Numbered from the stretch's first letter, positions 15,288 through 23,643 are shown. The stretch is 64,000 nucleotides of DNA from Paenibacillus sp. URB8-2 (GCF_013393385.1 NZ_AP023239.1:4588001-4652000), one strand, 5' to 3'. Notes: generated by a model from the letters alone, not told the origin. Made by a program: numbers and translations.

Positions 15288-15788
15288 TCACGCTTGCTTC
15301 ATTAATATGTAATAATCTAGATTATCCTTCAATTCTACTTGTTTTATAAAATTCATTTTGTTAAGTAATCTTTGTGAGCGTATATTTTCATTTTCGACGG
15401 TTGCTTCAATATAGGTTAAATCCATAATATCAAAACCCATTCTAATAACTTCTTCTAATGCTTCTTGCATTAAGCCTTGTCCCCAATATCTAGACGATAA
15501 ATCAAAACCAATTTCTGCTCTTGAATTTTGTCCTTTTTCCCAACAATGGAACCCACACGTTCCAACCAATTCATTATTAGTCTTATCAAAAATCCCGTAT
15601 CTGCACCCTGCATCATCTATATGAAATTGTATTATCTCCTCTGCTTCTCTGATATCTTGACATACCTCTATATCCATATATCGTGTTACTTCTGAATCGG
15701 AGAAGTGCCGGAGAACCAATTTAGCATCCAATAAAGTCAGTTCCCTCAGTAACAATCTTTTCGTTTCAATCTTTGGGAATTCCACCAT
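15288..15788 (-). CDS. GNAT acetyltransferase, RimJ/RimL type (cassette 1)
   Basis: A 166-residue GNAT protein: TKRLLLRELTLLDAKLVLRH at the start, ELVGTCGFHCWEKGQNSRAEIGFDL, the acetyl-CoA loop SSRYWGQGLMQEAL, and the helix NENIRSQRLLNKMNF. The family transfers acetyl groups to protein N-termini or small amines; the substrate is unknown. It is intact, in contrast to the acetyltransferase of cassette 15, and is not a close copy of it. It is the first cassette, nearest the attI-like site, and so the newest if integration happens there. Confidence 0.85.
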   Translation of the reverse strand: MVEFPKIETKRLLLRELTLLDAKLVLRHFSDSEVTRYMDIEVCQDIREAEEIIQFHIDDAGCRYGIFDKTNNELVGTCGFHCWEKGQNSRAEIGFDLSSRYWGQGLMQEALEEVIRMGFDIMDLTYIEATVENENIRSQRLLNKMNFIKQVELKDNLDYYILMKQA

Positions 15789-15839
15789 TCGAAGTTCGCC
15801 CTCACTATTCTATTTTTGAATTTCCAAAGCGGTAATTAC

Positions 15840-15919
15840 GTATAACGACTTATCTCTGAACTTCCTATATCTCTTTAATACTGGGTATCTCTGTACTTCG
15901 TGAATCCAACATTGGATTC
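15840..15919 (-). other. attI-like half-site with three direct repeats
   Basis: GTATAAC-G at 15840-15847 is the same core that bounds every attC-like site but has no matching right half. Behind it, TATCTCT occurs three times at 15851, 15868 and 15886 (17- and 18-base spacing). The first and third copies extend to TATCTCTGAACTTC and TATCTCTGTACTTC. An 8-bp inverted repeat GAATCCAA/TTGGATTC at 15902-15919 closes the region. In integrons, attI has one core site plus recombinase-binding direct repeats beside the recombinase gene; this layout agrees. Confidence 0.6.
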
Positions 15920-15977
15920 TTTATTCATGTACCAGCGCACATCTACCCCACCAGTCGCCTCCAACCATATTCCTGCC

Positions 15978-16889
15978 CTACATCCGGTCCAGAGGACTCT
16001 GAATCCGCCGGATATCCTTTACACTTACATGGGTATATCGCTCTGTCGTACGAGAACTCTGATGGCCGAGCAACTCCTGGATATAGCGCAGATCAATTCC
16101 GTTTTCAAGCAGGTGAGTGGCAAAAGAATGACGCAGCGCATGGATGCCTAACTTTTTCATCACACCGGAGGCGGAGAGCGCCTTTTCGAATACTTTTTGC
16201 ACGGATCGTTCGGTCAGATGTCGGCCGGGAGTTTGTCCGGGGAACAGCCAAGGTTCGGGTTTCTCCTGCTCCACATATTTACGGACCAGCTGATAAGCGG
16301 CATCGGACAGCAGGGTAATCCGGTCTTTCCTTCCCTTCCCTTGGCGCACACGCAGCACCTTCCGAGCGTTGTCGCAATCCTCAATCCGGAGCCGAACCAC
16401 CTCGCCAACCCGCAGGCCCGAAGAATAAGTCAAGTACAGAATCGCCTGGTGCTTCAGGTTGTTCACGGCTTTTAGAACGAGCATCACCTCATCAAGCGAA
16501 AGCACATTCGGCAGCTTGTTCTCCTTTTTGGGCCTGATATAAGGAGCGGTTTCTTTCAGGTTAAGAACATGCCGGAAATAGAATTTCAGCGCGCTGATCG
16601 CCTGGTTGACGTAGGCATGGGAGTACTCCCGTTTGAGCAAATATAGAGTATACGACTGAACGAGAGATTCATGGGTCCAAGAGTTCCGGTCCACCTTCAC
16701 TTCATCATTAGAGCAGGCATTCAGCAACTTTTCGATGTTAACGATAGTGTAGGGAATCGTCCATATGCCTTCGTCTGGCATCCACTTCCTCCCCGGTATA
16801 GATTTTAACTTCTGGATGTCCGCTTTGCCGAACCTGTTGATTTGGATCCCAATCGTTCGCTCATCGCGCACACTCAGCCTAATTCCCAC
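15978..16889 (-). CDS. tyrosine recombinase of the cassette array, XerC/D-like
   Basis: A GTG at 16889 behind GGAGGGG is the best start, giving 303 residues. Residues 1-60 hold a small domain with IPGRKWMPDEGIWTIP; a SAM-like core-binding domain follows (about 70-125). The catalytic residues are all present: Arg160 (SSGLRVGE), Lys185 (QGKGRKDR), His250 and Arg253 (HALRHSF), His276 (LLGHQSS) and Tyr285 (ERYTHVS). The Lys-to-His distance is 65 residues. It is about 72 in XerD and about 106 in IntI1, so the IntI-specific insertion is absent. It is transcribed toward the cassettes. Being next to the attI-like site, it is the obvious candidate to move them, though this is inference. Confidence 0.85.
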   Translation of the reverse strand: MGIRLSVRDERTIGIQINRFGKADIQKLKSIPGRKWMPDEGIWTIPYTIVNIEKLLNACSNDEVKVDRNSWTHESLVQSYTLYLLKREYSHAYVNQAISALKFYFRHVLNLKETAPYIRPKKENKLPNVLSLDEVMLVLKAVNNLKHQAILYLTYSSGLRVGEVVRLRIEDCDNARKVLRVRQGKGRKDRITLLSDAAYQLVRKYVEQEKPEPWLFPGQTPGRHLTERSVQKVFEKALSASGVMKKLGIHALRHSFATHLLENGIDLRYIQELLGHQSSRTTERYTHVSVKDIRRIQSPLDRM

Positions 16890-16934
16890 CTCATTTTCCC
16901 CTCCAGTATAACCTCTTTTCAAAAATATGGGATA

Positions 16935-16974
16935 TAAAAAAAGAGACTCCAAGGCTCATCGCCTCAAAGTCTCC
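16935..16974 (-). terminator. intrinsic terminator after the HesB/IscA gene
   Basis: On the minus strand GAGACTTTGAGGC, loop GATGA and GCCTTGGAGTCTC form a hairpin followed by seven T. It ends transcription of the HesB/IscA gene and insulates the recombinase. Confidence 0.85.
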
Positions 16975-17014
16975 GCTGCTTTCGGAATCAAGTATTCTGC
17001 TGTTTTTACCTACC

Positions 17015-17374
17015 TCAGCAAGGCTCCTCGCTCGGTTTCCCTTCATCCGTCGCCGTTCTGAAGCTGTGCCCGCACCCGCAGGTGGCGCTGGCGTTCGGGT
17101 TGTTGATGGTGAAGCCGCCGGTCATGCCGGATTCCTCGAAGTCGATTTCGAGGCCCTCGAGAAGACGCAGGCTGTCTTTTTCCATGACGACCTTGAGGCC
17201 CTTCACATCCATATAGACGTCCTGATCGGTCTCGTTGTCGTCAAAACCCATCGCATACGAAAATCCGCTGCATCCTCCGGGGTTTACGCCAAGACGAAGG
17301 AACATGTTCGGAATCTCCTGCGATTCGCGCATGGTCTTAAGCTGCTCCGCAGCCGCATCGCTGATAGAAATCAT
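17015..17374 (-). CDS. HesB/IscA-family A-type Fe-S carrier
   Basis: A 119-residue A-type carrier with the three canonical cysteines at IscA positions: Cys35 (NPGGCSGF), Cys99 and Cys101 (SATCGCGHSF). It accepts Fe-S clusters from the assembly machinery and passes them to target enzymes in the cytoplasm. The 10-residue acidic, Cys-ended tail (EGKPSEEPC) is an extension. It is divergent from mqnE, a radical-SAM Fe-S enzyme, and a NifU-like scaffold lies 3 kb away, so this is an Fe-S neighbourhood. The ATG follows AAAGGAGGCTGGAAACC. Confidence 0.92.
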   Translation of the reverse strand: MISISDAAAEQLKTMRESQEIPNMFLRLGVNPGGCSGFSYAMGFDDNETDQDVYMDVKGLKVVMEKDSLRLLEGLEIDFEESGMTGGFTINNPNASATCGCGHSFRTATDEGKPSEEPC

Positions 17375-17756
17375 GGTTTCCAGCCTCCTTTAATTATCTA
17401 TGGTATCGGCCGAGCTCGGCCAAAAGTTATTGTCTATATAAAGTAAAGTATACTTCACTCCACCCCGGTCCACAAGCCGCAGATGAAGGGACGAGAAGAA
17501 TTCGGGGCGGTTGCTCACCTTTCAAGAGAGGTTTATAATAGGAAAAAGTAATACGCAAAATTCGAAATTTTGTCACGCGCGGCTTGAGACTTCATCAAAA
17601 ATGAAATTGCTGCCGCTTCGATATGTTGTTCTTGAAAACATCTGCGTCGTTTTTTCCTTTGCGAGAAACAGCGGGATGTTTTCTTATTGGTAGGCCGCAA
17701 CGTTATGCCCATGCTGGCTAAGCCTCTGATCTCAAACCTTACTAGGAGGAATCATA
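17375..17756. other. intergenic region between divergent HesB/IscA gene and mqnE
   Basis: About 380 bases without a convincing gene. Both flanking genes must be driven from here. No clear riboswitch or terminator was recognised. mqnE has a good ribosome site, TAGGAGGAATCATA. Confidence 0.5.
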
Positions 17757-18863
17757 ATGTCTACTCTTATTACTCCCCACACCGATGCCAGAATGGCTGA
17801 TATTATTGAAAAGGTTCACGCCGGCGAGCGATTGACCTTGGAGGATGGCGTTTATTTATATGATAGCAGCGATCTGCTGACCATCGGCCAGCTCGCAAAC
17901 GAAGTCAACCGGCGGAAGAATGGGAACAAAGTGTATTTTATCGAAAATATGAGCTTGTACTTTACGAATGTGTGCGAATCGCGCTGCGCGTTCTGCAATT
18001 TCCGCAAGGATGAGGGCGAAGAAGGCTCGTATACCCTCTCCGGCGAGGAAATGATCTCCTATGTGGAGCAGCATATTCACCCCGGCGTGCGCGAGTTCCA
18101 CATTGTGGGCGGGCATAATGCGGGCGTTCCCTTCCAGTACTACGTCGATTCGCTTCAGGCGCTGCATGACCGCTTTCCGGAAGTTACATTGAAAGCTTAT
18201 ACGGCGGCGGAGATCGATTTCTTCACCCGGATCAGCGGTCTGAGCATCCGCGAAGTGCTGGAACGCTTGCAGGCGGCAGGCCTTAAGACGCTGACGGGCG
18301 GAGGAGCGGAAATTCTTTCCGATCAATACCGCCAAAAAATGCATGTCGACAAAGCAAATGTCGAAGAATATTTGGAGGTGCACCGGCAGGCGCACAAACT
18401 CGGCATGCGGACCCATACGACCATGCTGTACGGCTCCATTGAGTCCCATGAGGACCGCGTCCGGCACATGCTGCAAATCCGCGAGCTTCAGGACGAAACG
18501 AACGGCTTCATGGTGTTCATCCCGCTGTCGATGCAGCCCAAGAGCAAGAACGCCGGCATCATGCGCCGGAACTCCGCGTACGAAGATCTCAAGACCATCG
18601 CCGTCAGCCGGCTGATGCTCGACAACATCGACCATATCAAAGCTTACTTCATTAATATCGGGCCGCAGTTGACCCAGGTATCGCTGAGCTTCGGCGCTTC
18701 GGATGTGCACGGAACGATTCTGAAGGAACGGATCAGCCATTCCGCGGGCGCGCTGACTCCCGAAGGTCTTACACGTGAAGAACTGATTTGGATGGTGAAG
18801 GGCGCCGGCAAAATCCCGGTTGAGCGCGATACCTTCTACAACGAGATCAAGGTATACGAATAA
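17757..18863 (+). CDS. mqnE: aminofutalosine synthase MqnE
   Basis: A 368-residue radical-SAM enzyme with the cluster motif CESRCAFC (Cys73, Cys77, Cys80), preceded by NMSLYFTNV as in the MqnE/MqnC group. It joins 3-(1-carboxyvinyloxy)benzoate with SAM to make 6-amino-6-deoxyfutalosine in the futalosine route to menaquinone. EFHIVGGHNAGVPFQYYVD and TLTGGGAEILSD are further family motifs. The next gene, 18 bases on, is an NADH dehydrogenase-like flavoprotein, which would use menaquinone. A UbiD-like decarboxylase of the same pathway lies at 24833-26605. Confidence 0.93.
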   Translation: MSTLITPHTDARMADIIEKVHAGERLTLEDGVYLYDSSDLLTIGQLANEVNRRKNGNKVYFIENMSLYFTNVCESRCAFCNFRKDEGEEGSYTLSGEEMISYVEQHIHPGVREFHIVGGHNAGVPFQYYVDSLQALHDRFPEVTLKAYTAAEIDFFTRISGLSIREVLERLQAAGLKTLTGGGAEILSDQYRQKMHVDKANVEEYLEVHRQAHKLGMRTHTTMLYGSIESHEDRVRHMLQIRELQDETNGFMVFIPLSMQPKSKNAGIMRRNSAYEDLKTIAVSRLMLDNIDHIKAYFINIGPQLTQVSLSFGASDVHGTILKERISHSAGALTPEGLTREELIWMVKGAGKIPVERDTFYNEIKVYE

Positions 18864-18880
18864 CCACACCCATTTCACAG

Positions 18881-19963
18881 TTGAAAGGAAGACCGGACTG
18901 CATGAAGAAACTGCTTGTACTCGGCGGCGGCTACGGCGGCCTCGCATTGATCCAGGAATTGCTTGAGCACCATCTCCCGAGCGATGTGGAAATCGTCCTG
19001 ATTGACCGGATGCCCTTTCAAGGCATCAAAACGGAATATTATGCGCTTGCCGCCGGTACGGTTTCCGATCATGATCTTCGTATCTCCTTTCCCGTCCACC
19101 CGAAGCTCTCCATCAAGTACGGCGAAGTCGGTTCCATCGATCTGGAGAGACAGATCGTCTTCATGGCAGACGGCGAGCCTGTACCCTACGACCTGCTCGC
19201 TATCGCTCTGGGCTGCACGGATAACTATCACGGCATTCCCGGCGCCGAGGAACATACCTGCAGTATCCAGACTCTCTCGGGGACAAGAGAGACCTACCGC
19301 CGCCTGAACGATGTGAAGGCGTACGGCACCGTCAACATCGTCGGCGGCGGCCTTAGCGGGGTCGAGCTTGCAGCCGAGCTGCGTGAAAGCCGGCCTGATC
19401 TGAACATTTCTATTCTCGACCGGGGCGAGCGGGTGCTGTCCGCCTTTCCCGCCAAGCTGTCCCAGTACGTCGAGGAATGGTTTAGCGAGCATCAGGTGCA
19501 GACGCTCAGCCGGATTTCGGTCTCCCACATCGAGAAGGATGCGGTCTTCAACGGTTCGCAAGCGATCGTTTCGGACGTTACGGTCTGGACTGGCGGCATC
19601 CAGCCGGTCAAGGTCGTACAGGCTCTAAATTTGGACAAGGACCGCGGCGGAAGAGTGATTCTCGGCCAGTATTATAACGTCCAGGAATATCCTGAGGTTT
19701 ATGTGATCGGCGACTGCGCCAGCCTGCCGTTTGCGCCCAGCGCCCAAGCGGCGGGCGCCCAGGGCGAGCAGGTGGCGCAGATTTTGCGTGCCCTGTGGCG
19801 AAATGAGACGCCGAGGCTGCATAAAATCAAGCTGAAGGGAACGCTTGGTTCCTTGGGGAAAACCGAAGGCTTCGGCCTTCTAGGCAGCCGTTCCGTCATG
19901 GGCCGGGTGCCTCGCCTTCTGAAGAGCGGAGTGCTGTGGATGTCCAAGCGGCATTTCGGTTAA
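18881..19963 (+). CDS. NDH-2-like FAD/NAD(P) oxidoreductase
   Basis: The start is probably ATG 18902 (MKKLLVLGGGYGGLALIQEL, behind GAAAGGAAG), giving 353 residues. The FAD-binding GxGxxG (LGGGYGGLA) opens the protein, a second dinucleotide fold GGGLSGVELAAEL lies near residue 150, and the C-terminal FAD motif VYVIGDCAS lies near 270. This is the type II NADH dehydrogenase architecture, with a YutJ-like position next to yuzB and a NifU-like gene. It would oxidise NADH and reduce menaquinone at the membrane. It probably forms an operon with mqnE. Confidence 0.85.
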   Translation: MKGRPDCMKKLLVLGGGYGGLALIQELLEHHLPSDVEIVLIDRMPFQGIKTEYYALAAGTVSDHDLRISFPVHPKLSIKYGEVGSIDLERQIVFMADGEPVPYDLLAIALGCTDNYHGIPGAEEHTCSIQTLSGTRETYRRLNDVKAYGTVNIVGGGLSGVELAAELRESRPDLNISILDRGERVLSAFPAKLSQYVEEWFSEHQVQTLSRISVSHIEKDAVFNGSQAIVSDVTVWTGGIQPVKVVQALNLDKDRGGRVILGQYYNVQEYPEVYVIGDCASLPFAPSAQAAGAQGEQVAQILRALWRNETPRLHKIKLKGTLGSLGKTEGFGLLGSRSVMGRVPRLLKSGVLWMSKRHFG

Positions 19964-19975
19964 TGCCCGGCCCGG

Positions 19976-20230
19976 TCAGTCTATTTCGAGATTGTCCCAG
20001 GCTTCCAGTTCCTTGATCTTGGTCTCAATGGCGGCCTCCAGCTCTTCAGCCGAATCGGCGGCAATGATTTCACCGTTTACCATGGCGAACGGCTCAAAGC
20101 GGCACTGGCTGCAGTTTCCGAGACAGCTGTACTCGACAACATCGTAATCCGGATTTTGTTCCAGTTGATTCTTAAGCACTTCGGTGCCATGTCCCAGGTT
20201 GCTGACACAAAATTCAATAATTGGTCTCAT
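19976..20230 (-). CDS. yuzB: YuzB-family protein (UPF0349)
   Basis: An 84-residue protein with four cysteines at Cys8 (FCVSN), Cys36, Cys40 and Cys43 (YSCLGNCSQC), a thioredoxin-like ferredoxin pattern typical of YuzB/DUF1450. Function is not established; a metal or Fe-S cluster is likely. It is convergent with the NDH-2-like gene and divergent from the NifU-like gene, the arrangement also found around yutJ-yuzB-yutI in Bacillus. Confidence 0.9.
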   Translation of the reverse strand: MRPIIEFCVSNLGHGTEVLKNQLEQNPDYDVVEYSCLGNCSQCRFEPFAMVNGEIIAADSAEELEAAIETKIKELEAWDNLEID

Positions 20231-20312
20231 GTTGATCTCCTTGGCCCTTACTAACCGTTTTATTTTTTAAATATTTGTACTATAATATACGTACGAAAGG
20301 AGTGATTGAGAA

Positions 20313-20561
20313 ATGAGTGAGAATACACAAAGCACTAGCATGTACGACGAAGTGCTGGAAGTTCTTGATAAACTGCGCCCGTTTCTGCAGCGCGATGGCG
20401 GTGACGTTGAACTGATCGACGTTGAAGACGGTATCGTGAAACTGAAACTGATGGGTGCCTGCGGCAGTTGCCCAAGCTCCACAATTACGCTGAAAGCCGG
20501 AATTGAACGTGCTCTGATCGAAGAAGTTGAAGGCGTCCAGGAAGTCGTTCAAGTATTCTAA
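20313..20561 (+). CDS. NifU C-terminal-domain Fe-S scaffold (YutI-like)
   Basis: An 82-residue protein consisting only of the NifU C-terminal domain: [20 protein letters not shown], then [14 protein letters not shown] with Cys50 and Cys53, the CxxC that holds a cluster between two subunits. It hands clusters to apo-enzymes in the cytoplasm. The ATG follows GAAAGGAGTGATTGAGA, and a TATAAT at about 20279-20284 is a probable -10 element. A terminator follows at 20578. Confidence 0.92.
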   Translation: MSENTQSTSMYDEVLEVLDKLRPFLQRDGGDVELIDVEDGIVKLKLMGACGSCPSSTITLKAGIERALIEEVEGVQEVVQVF

Positions 20562-20577
20562 TTTTTGCGTATACACC

Positions 20578-20618
20578 GTCCCGGTTGTTTGCTTAGGCAA
20601 ACGGCCGGGATTTTTTTG
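20578..20618 (+). terminator. intrinsic terminator after the NifU-like gene
   Basis: CCCGGTTGTTTGC, a short loop and GCAAACGGCCGGG form a stable stem followed by seven T. Confidence 0.88.
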
Positions 20619-20726
20619 AGTTTATATTTCGGGGCCATTTTGCGCCCTCCCTAACCTATCGGTCATTATATTAAATTTTATGTTTCTCTACAACCTTGTC
20701 TCCTACCTAGGAGAACCGCCCAGTCC

Positions 20727-20772
20727 ATTAAAAAATCCCGCACACCCAAAATCGGGCGGTGCGGGATTTGTT
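20727..20772 (-). terminator. intrinsic terminator of the metNIQ operon
   Basis: On the minus strand AATCCCGCACCGCCCGATT pairs with its partner CGGGTGTGCGGGATT and runs into TTTTTA, 15 bases after the metQ stop. Confidence 0.85.
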
Positions 20773-20786
20773 CAAATAGCGGATGA

Positions 20787-21653
20787 TTAGAACGCCGGGA
20801 TGATGGAGCCTTGGTACTTGTCTTCAATAAACTTCTTCGCTTCCGGGGAAGTCAGCGCGGCCGCCAGCTTCTTGATCGCGTCTTTCTCCTTGTCATCCGG
20901 ACGGGTTACGAGCAGATTCGCATATGGGGAATCTCCGCTCTCGATGAACAGGGCGTCCTTCGTCGGAACGAGTCCCGCTTCCAGAGCGTAGTTGGCATTG
21001 ATCAGCGCAAGGTCGACTTCATCCAGCTGACGCGGCAGGTTGGCGGCTTCCAGCTCGATGATCTTGAGATTCTTTTTATTTTCGGTGATATCCGATTTGG
21101 TAGACGAAATATTGTTAGGGTCCTTAAGCGTAATCAGACCGTTCTTCGCCAGCAGAATCAGCGCACGGCCGCCGTTGGTAGCATCGTTAGGGATGGCCAC
21201 TTTCGCACCGTCTTTCAATTCGTCGATCGATTTAATTTTTTTGGAGTAGGCGCCAAAAGGTTCAACATGGACAGCGGCGACCGATGTCAGATTCCAGCCG
21301 TTCTTTTGGTTCTGGTCGTCCAGATAAGGCTTGTGCTGGAAGAAGTTCGCGTCCAGTTCGCCTTCGGCAAGCTGCAGGTTCGGCTGTACATAATCGGTGA
21401 ATTCCTTGACTTCAAGCTTGATGCCCTGCGCTTCGAGCAGCGGAGCGATGGCATTCAGAATTTCGGCATGCGGAATCGGAGAAGCTCCGACAACCAGGGT
21501 AATCAGTTCTGCGCTCGGTGCAGCAGAAGCTCCGGCAGCAGGCGCATCGGATGCGGCGGCATTGGAGGCTTTGTTTCCTCCGTTGTTAGAGCCGCAAGCA
21601 GCCAGCACCGCAATCAGCGTCAGGCTGAGCAAGGTCAACAGCAATTTTTTCAT
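20787..21653 (-). CDS. metQ: methionine ABC transporter substrate-binding lipoprotein MetQ
   Basis: A 288-residue NLPA/MetQ lipoprotein. The signal peptide ends in the lipobox LAAC (Cys20), and an Ala/Ser-rich linker follows to about residue 50. The binding core has ASPIPHAEILN, KVAIPNDATNGGRAL and ALINANYALEAGL, all typical of MetQ. It captures methionine outside the cell and delivers it to MetI/MetN. It is last in metN-metI-metQ, 150 bases behind metI, and is regulated by the SAM riboswitch at 23743-23950. Confidence 0.95.
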   Translation of the reverse strand: MKKLLLTLLSLTLIAVLAACGSNNGGNKASNAAASDAPAAGASAAPSAELITLVVGASPIPHAEILNAIAPLLEAQGIKLEVKEFTDYVQPNLQLAEGELDANFFQHKPYLDDQNQKNGWNLTSVAAVHVEPFGAYSKKIKSIDELKDGAKVAIPNDATNGGRALILLAKNGLITLKDPNNISSTKSDITENKKNLKIIELEAANLPRQLDEVDLALINANYALEAGLVPTKDALFIESGDSPYANLLVTRPDDKEKDAIKKLAAALTSPEAKKFIEDKYQGSIIPAF

Positions 21654-21804
21654 TTGTAAATCCCCCTCTGAAGTATGTTTGTTTTTTTAACGGAAGCCCG
21701 TACGGTTCCCCAACCATCAGGTCCGCCAATTTCGGCGAAAGCCTCTGCTTCCAAGGAAGCTGAATGCGCCCTCGCCTGAATAAGGTATTTTATATAAATA
21801 GGCC

Positions 21805-22476
21805 TTATTTTCTTGTGAAGTGTCTTACCAGCCGGTCACCCGCCATCTGCAGCAGCTGTACCAGCACAACAAGCAGAATAATCGAGACAATCATAACTTC
21901 CTTCTCGTAACGCTGATAGCCGTAACGGATAGCCAAATCGCCCAGTCCGCCCCCGCCGACCATGCCTGACATAGCCGTGTACGAAACGAGCGTAACAACG
22001 GTTATCGTAATTCCGGCGAGCAGGCCCGGACGGGCCTCCGGCAGCAGCACACGCATCACGATCTGGGCTGTCGAAGCTCCCATTCCCTGCGCTGCTTCAA
22101 TCACACCCCGGTCCACCTCGCGCAGCGACGTTTCAACCAGACGAGCGAAAAACGGCGCGGCTCCGATCACAAGCGGCGGAATGGTTCCCAGAACGCCGAT
22201 TGAAGTGCCGACCACGGCCCGGCTGAACGGAATCAGCGCAATGACCAGAATGATAAACGGCACGGATCTCAGAATGTTAACAATAAAGGAAAGAACCGCA
22301 TAAAAGCTTTGCACCAAAGGAATTTGCGATCTTCCCCATAAATATAACACAATTCCGAGTGGTAAACCAAGAATTATTGTGAAGACTGCGGAGTTTCCCA
22401 GCATTTTCAAGGTATCCAGCGTGCCGGTAAGCATTTCATCCCAGTCAACGGCTGAAAAATCAAGTCCGAATATCAT
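21805..22476 (-). CDS. metI: methionine ABC transporter permease MetI
   Basis: A 223-residue permease with about five membrane helices and the EAA loop GVIEAAQGMGASTAQIVMRV, which contacts MetN. The pattern SVPFIILVIALIPFSR and SYTAMSGMVGGGGLGDLAIRYGYQ is typical of MetI. Its ATG overlaps the last bases of metN by four, so the two genes are translationally coupled. Confidence 0.95.
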   Translation of the reverse strand: MIFGLDFSAVDWDEMLTGTLDTLKMLGNSAVFTIILGLPLGIVLYLWGRSQIPLVQSFYAVLSFIVNILRSVPFIILVIALIPFSRAVVGTSIGVLGTIPPLVIGAAPFFARLVETSLREVDRGVIEAAQGMGASTAQIVMRVLLPEARPGLLAGITITVVTLVSYTAMSGMVGGGGLGDLAIRYGYQRYEKEVMIVSIILLVVLVQLLQMAGDRLVRHFTRK

Positions 22477-23489
22477 GATAGCACCTCCACATCAAGTCCC
22501 TGCGCCGTCAGTTCGGAGATCGTTCTGCCGATGGCTTTGGCGTCCCCTTCGAAGCGGACAATCAACTGGCCGTACGGAGTGTCTTTAATGGTGGAGATGG
22601 TTCCCTGCAGGATTGCGAAGTTCACTCCGGTACCGCCGGCCACGCGCGACAGCGTCGACTCGTATGTCTTTTCCCCAAGAAACGTAATCTTGACCGCCGT
22701 CGCCCCGGTCGGATGCGGAGCATGCAGAGCCGCAAGGAGCGGACTATCGTCCTGGGCTTCGCTGCGGATGAACTCCTTCGTCACCTCGTGCTTCGGCTTC
22801 AGGAACACATCGGTCACCCGGCCCTGCTCAACTATCCCCCCGCCGTGGATCACGGCAACCCGGTCGCAAATGCTCTGAATGACATGCATTTCATGCGTAA
22901 TCAGCACAATGGTCAGATTAAACTGCTTGTTGATGTCCAGCAGCAGCCTGAGGATCGAATCGGTCGTCTGCGGATCAAGTGCCGAGGTGGCCTCGTCGCA
23001 CAGCAGCACATCCGGATCGCTGGCCAGCGCCCGGGCGATGCCGACACGCTGCTTCTGTCCGCCCGACAGCTGGGCCGGGTATTTGCCGCGGTGTTCCGTG
23101 AGGCCCACAAGCGCGAGAAGCTCATTCACCTTTCGGTCTACCGCGGCCTTCGGTGTGTGCGTCAGCCGGAGCGGAAAAGCGATATTGTCATACACGGTCG
23201 CCGACGAGAGCAGGTTGAAATGCTGAAAAATCATGCCGATCTTCCGCCGGCGCTCCTGCAGTTGGCTTTTGCCCAGCCGGGTCAGCTCGGTGCCGTCGAT
23301 CCACACTTCGCCTTTCGTCGGACGCTCCAGCAGATTGATGCAGCGGATCAGCGTACTTTTACCCGCGCCGGAGTGGCCGATCACCCCGAAAATTTCCCCT
23401 TTTTCAATGTTAAGATTTACGCCCGAGAGCGCAGTGGCGGCGCTGCCGCCTTTTCCGTACACTTTGGTCAATCCTTTTAACTCTATCAC
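22473..23489 (-). CDS. metN: methionine ABC transporter ATPase MetN
   Basis: A 338-residue ATPase: Walker [10 protein letters not shown] (residues 38-46), signature [15 protein letters not shown], Walker [13 protein letters not shown] and switch His in LITHEMHV. Residues 260-338 are the NIL regulatory domain that senses intracellular methionine and slows transport. It is the first gene of metNIQ. The start ATG lies 250 bases behind the riboswitch terminator, and that interval is filled by two hairpin repeats. Confidence 0.95.
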   Translation of the reverse strand: MIELKGLTKVYGKGGSAATALSGVNLNIEKGEIFGVIGHSGAGKSTLIRCINLLERPTKGEVWIDGTELTRLGKSQLQERRRKIGMIFQHFNLLSSATVYDNIAFPLRLTHTPKAAVDRKVNELLALVGLTEHRGKYPAQLSGGQKQRVGIARALASDPDVLLCDEATSALDPQTTDSILRLLLDINKQFNLTIVLITHEMHVIQSICDRVAVIHGGGIVEQGRVTDVFLKPKHEVTKEFIRSEAQDDSPLLAALHAPHPTGATAVKITFLGEKTYESTLSRVAGGTGVNFAILQGTISTIKDTPYGQLIVRFEGDAKAIGRTISELTAQGLDVEVLS

Positions 23490-23540
23490 TCTTTCTGCCC
23501 TCCCTATGCCCCCGAAAACAACAAATAAAAAACACCATCT

Positions 23541-23641
23541 AAGAAGAAACGGCTTCGCCGTCCTCTGGAAGAGGAAGGCATCTGTTTCTCGTAAAAATAT
23601 CAGGTTAAGGATAAACGCGAAGTTTATACTTTCTGATATTT
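23541..23641. repeat. 100-bp hairpin repeat, copy 1 (type A)
   Basis: AGAAGAAACGG ... CGTTTCTCGTA encloses two small hairpins (CGGCTTCGCCG and CCTCTGGAAGAGG), followed by a stem AATATCAG ... CTGATATT with TAAGGATAAACGCGAAG inside. Nearly identical to copy 5 at 42909. Confidence 0.85.
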
Positions 23642-23643
23642 CT

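Larger units (their letters stand above)
2332..16889 (-). mobile_element. integron-like gene-cassette array with XerC/D-like recombinase
   Basis: Sixteen units of about 350-1150 bp stand head to tail. Each has one minus-strand gene followed downstream by an imperfect palindrome bounded by a TAAC box and a GTTA box. The genes are unrelated in function and visibly AT-richer than the flanking chromosome. The upstream end has a lone half-site with direct repeats (15840-15919) and a tyrosine recombinase (15978-16889) transcribed toward the array. This matches integron architecture (recombinase, attI, cassettes with attC), except that the recombinase lacks the IntI-specific insertion and is co-directional with the cassettes. 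The distal end decays into IS and ABC remnants. Confidence 0.8.

Noticed and set aside
17856..18947. 363-codon minus-strand frame
   Set aside because: Antisense shadow of mqnE.
20811..21659. 282-codon plus-strand frame opposite metQ
   Set aside because: Low-complexity Arg/Gln-rich shadow of metQ; no ribosome site.
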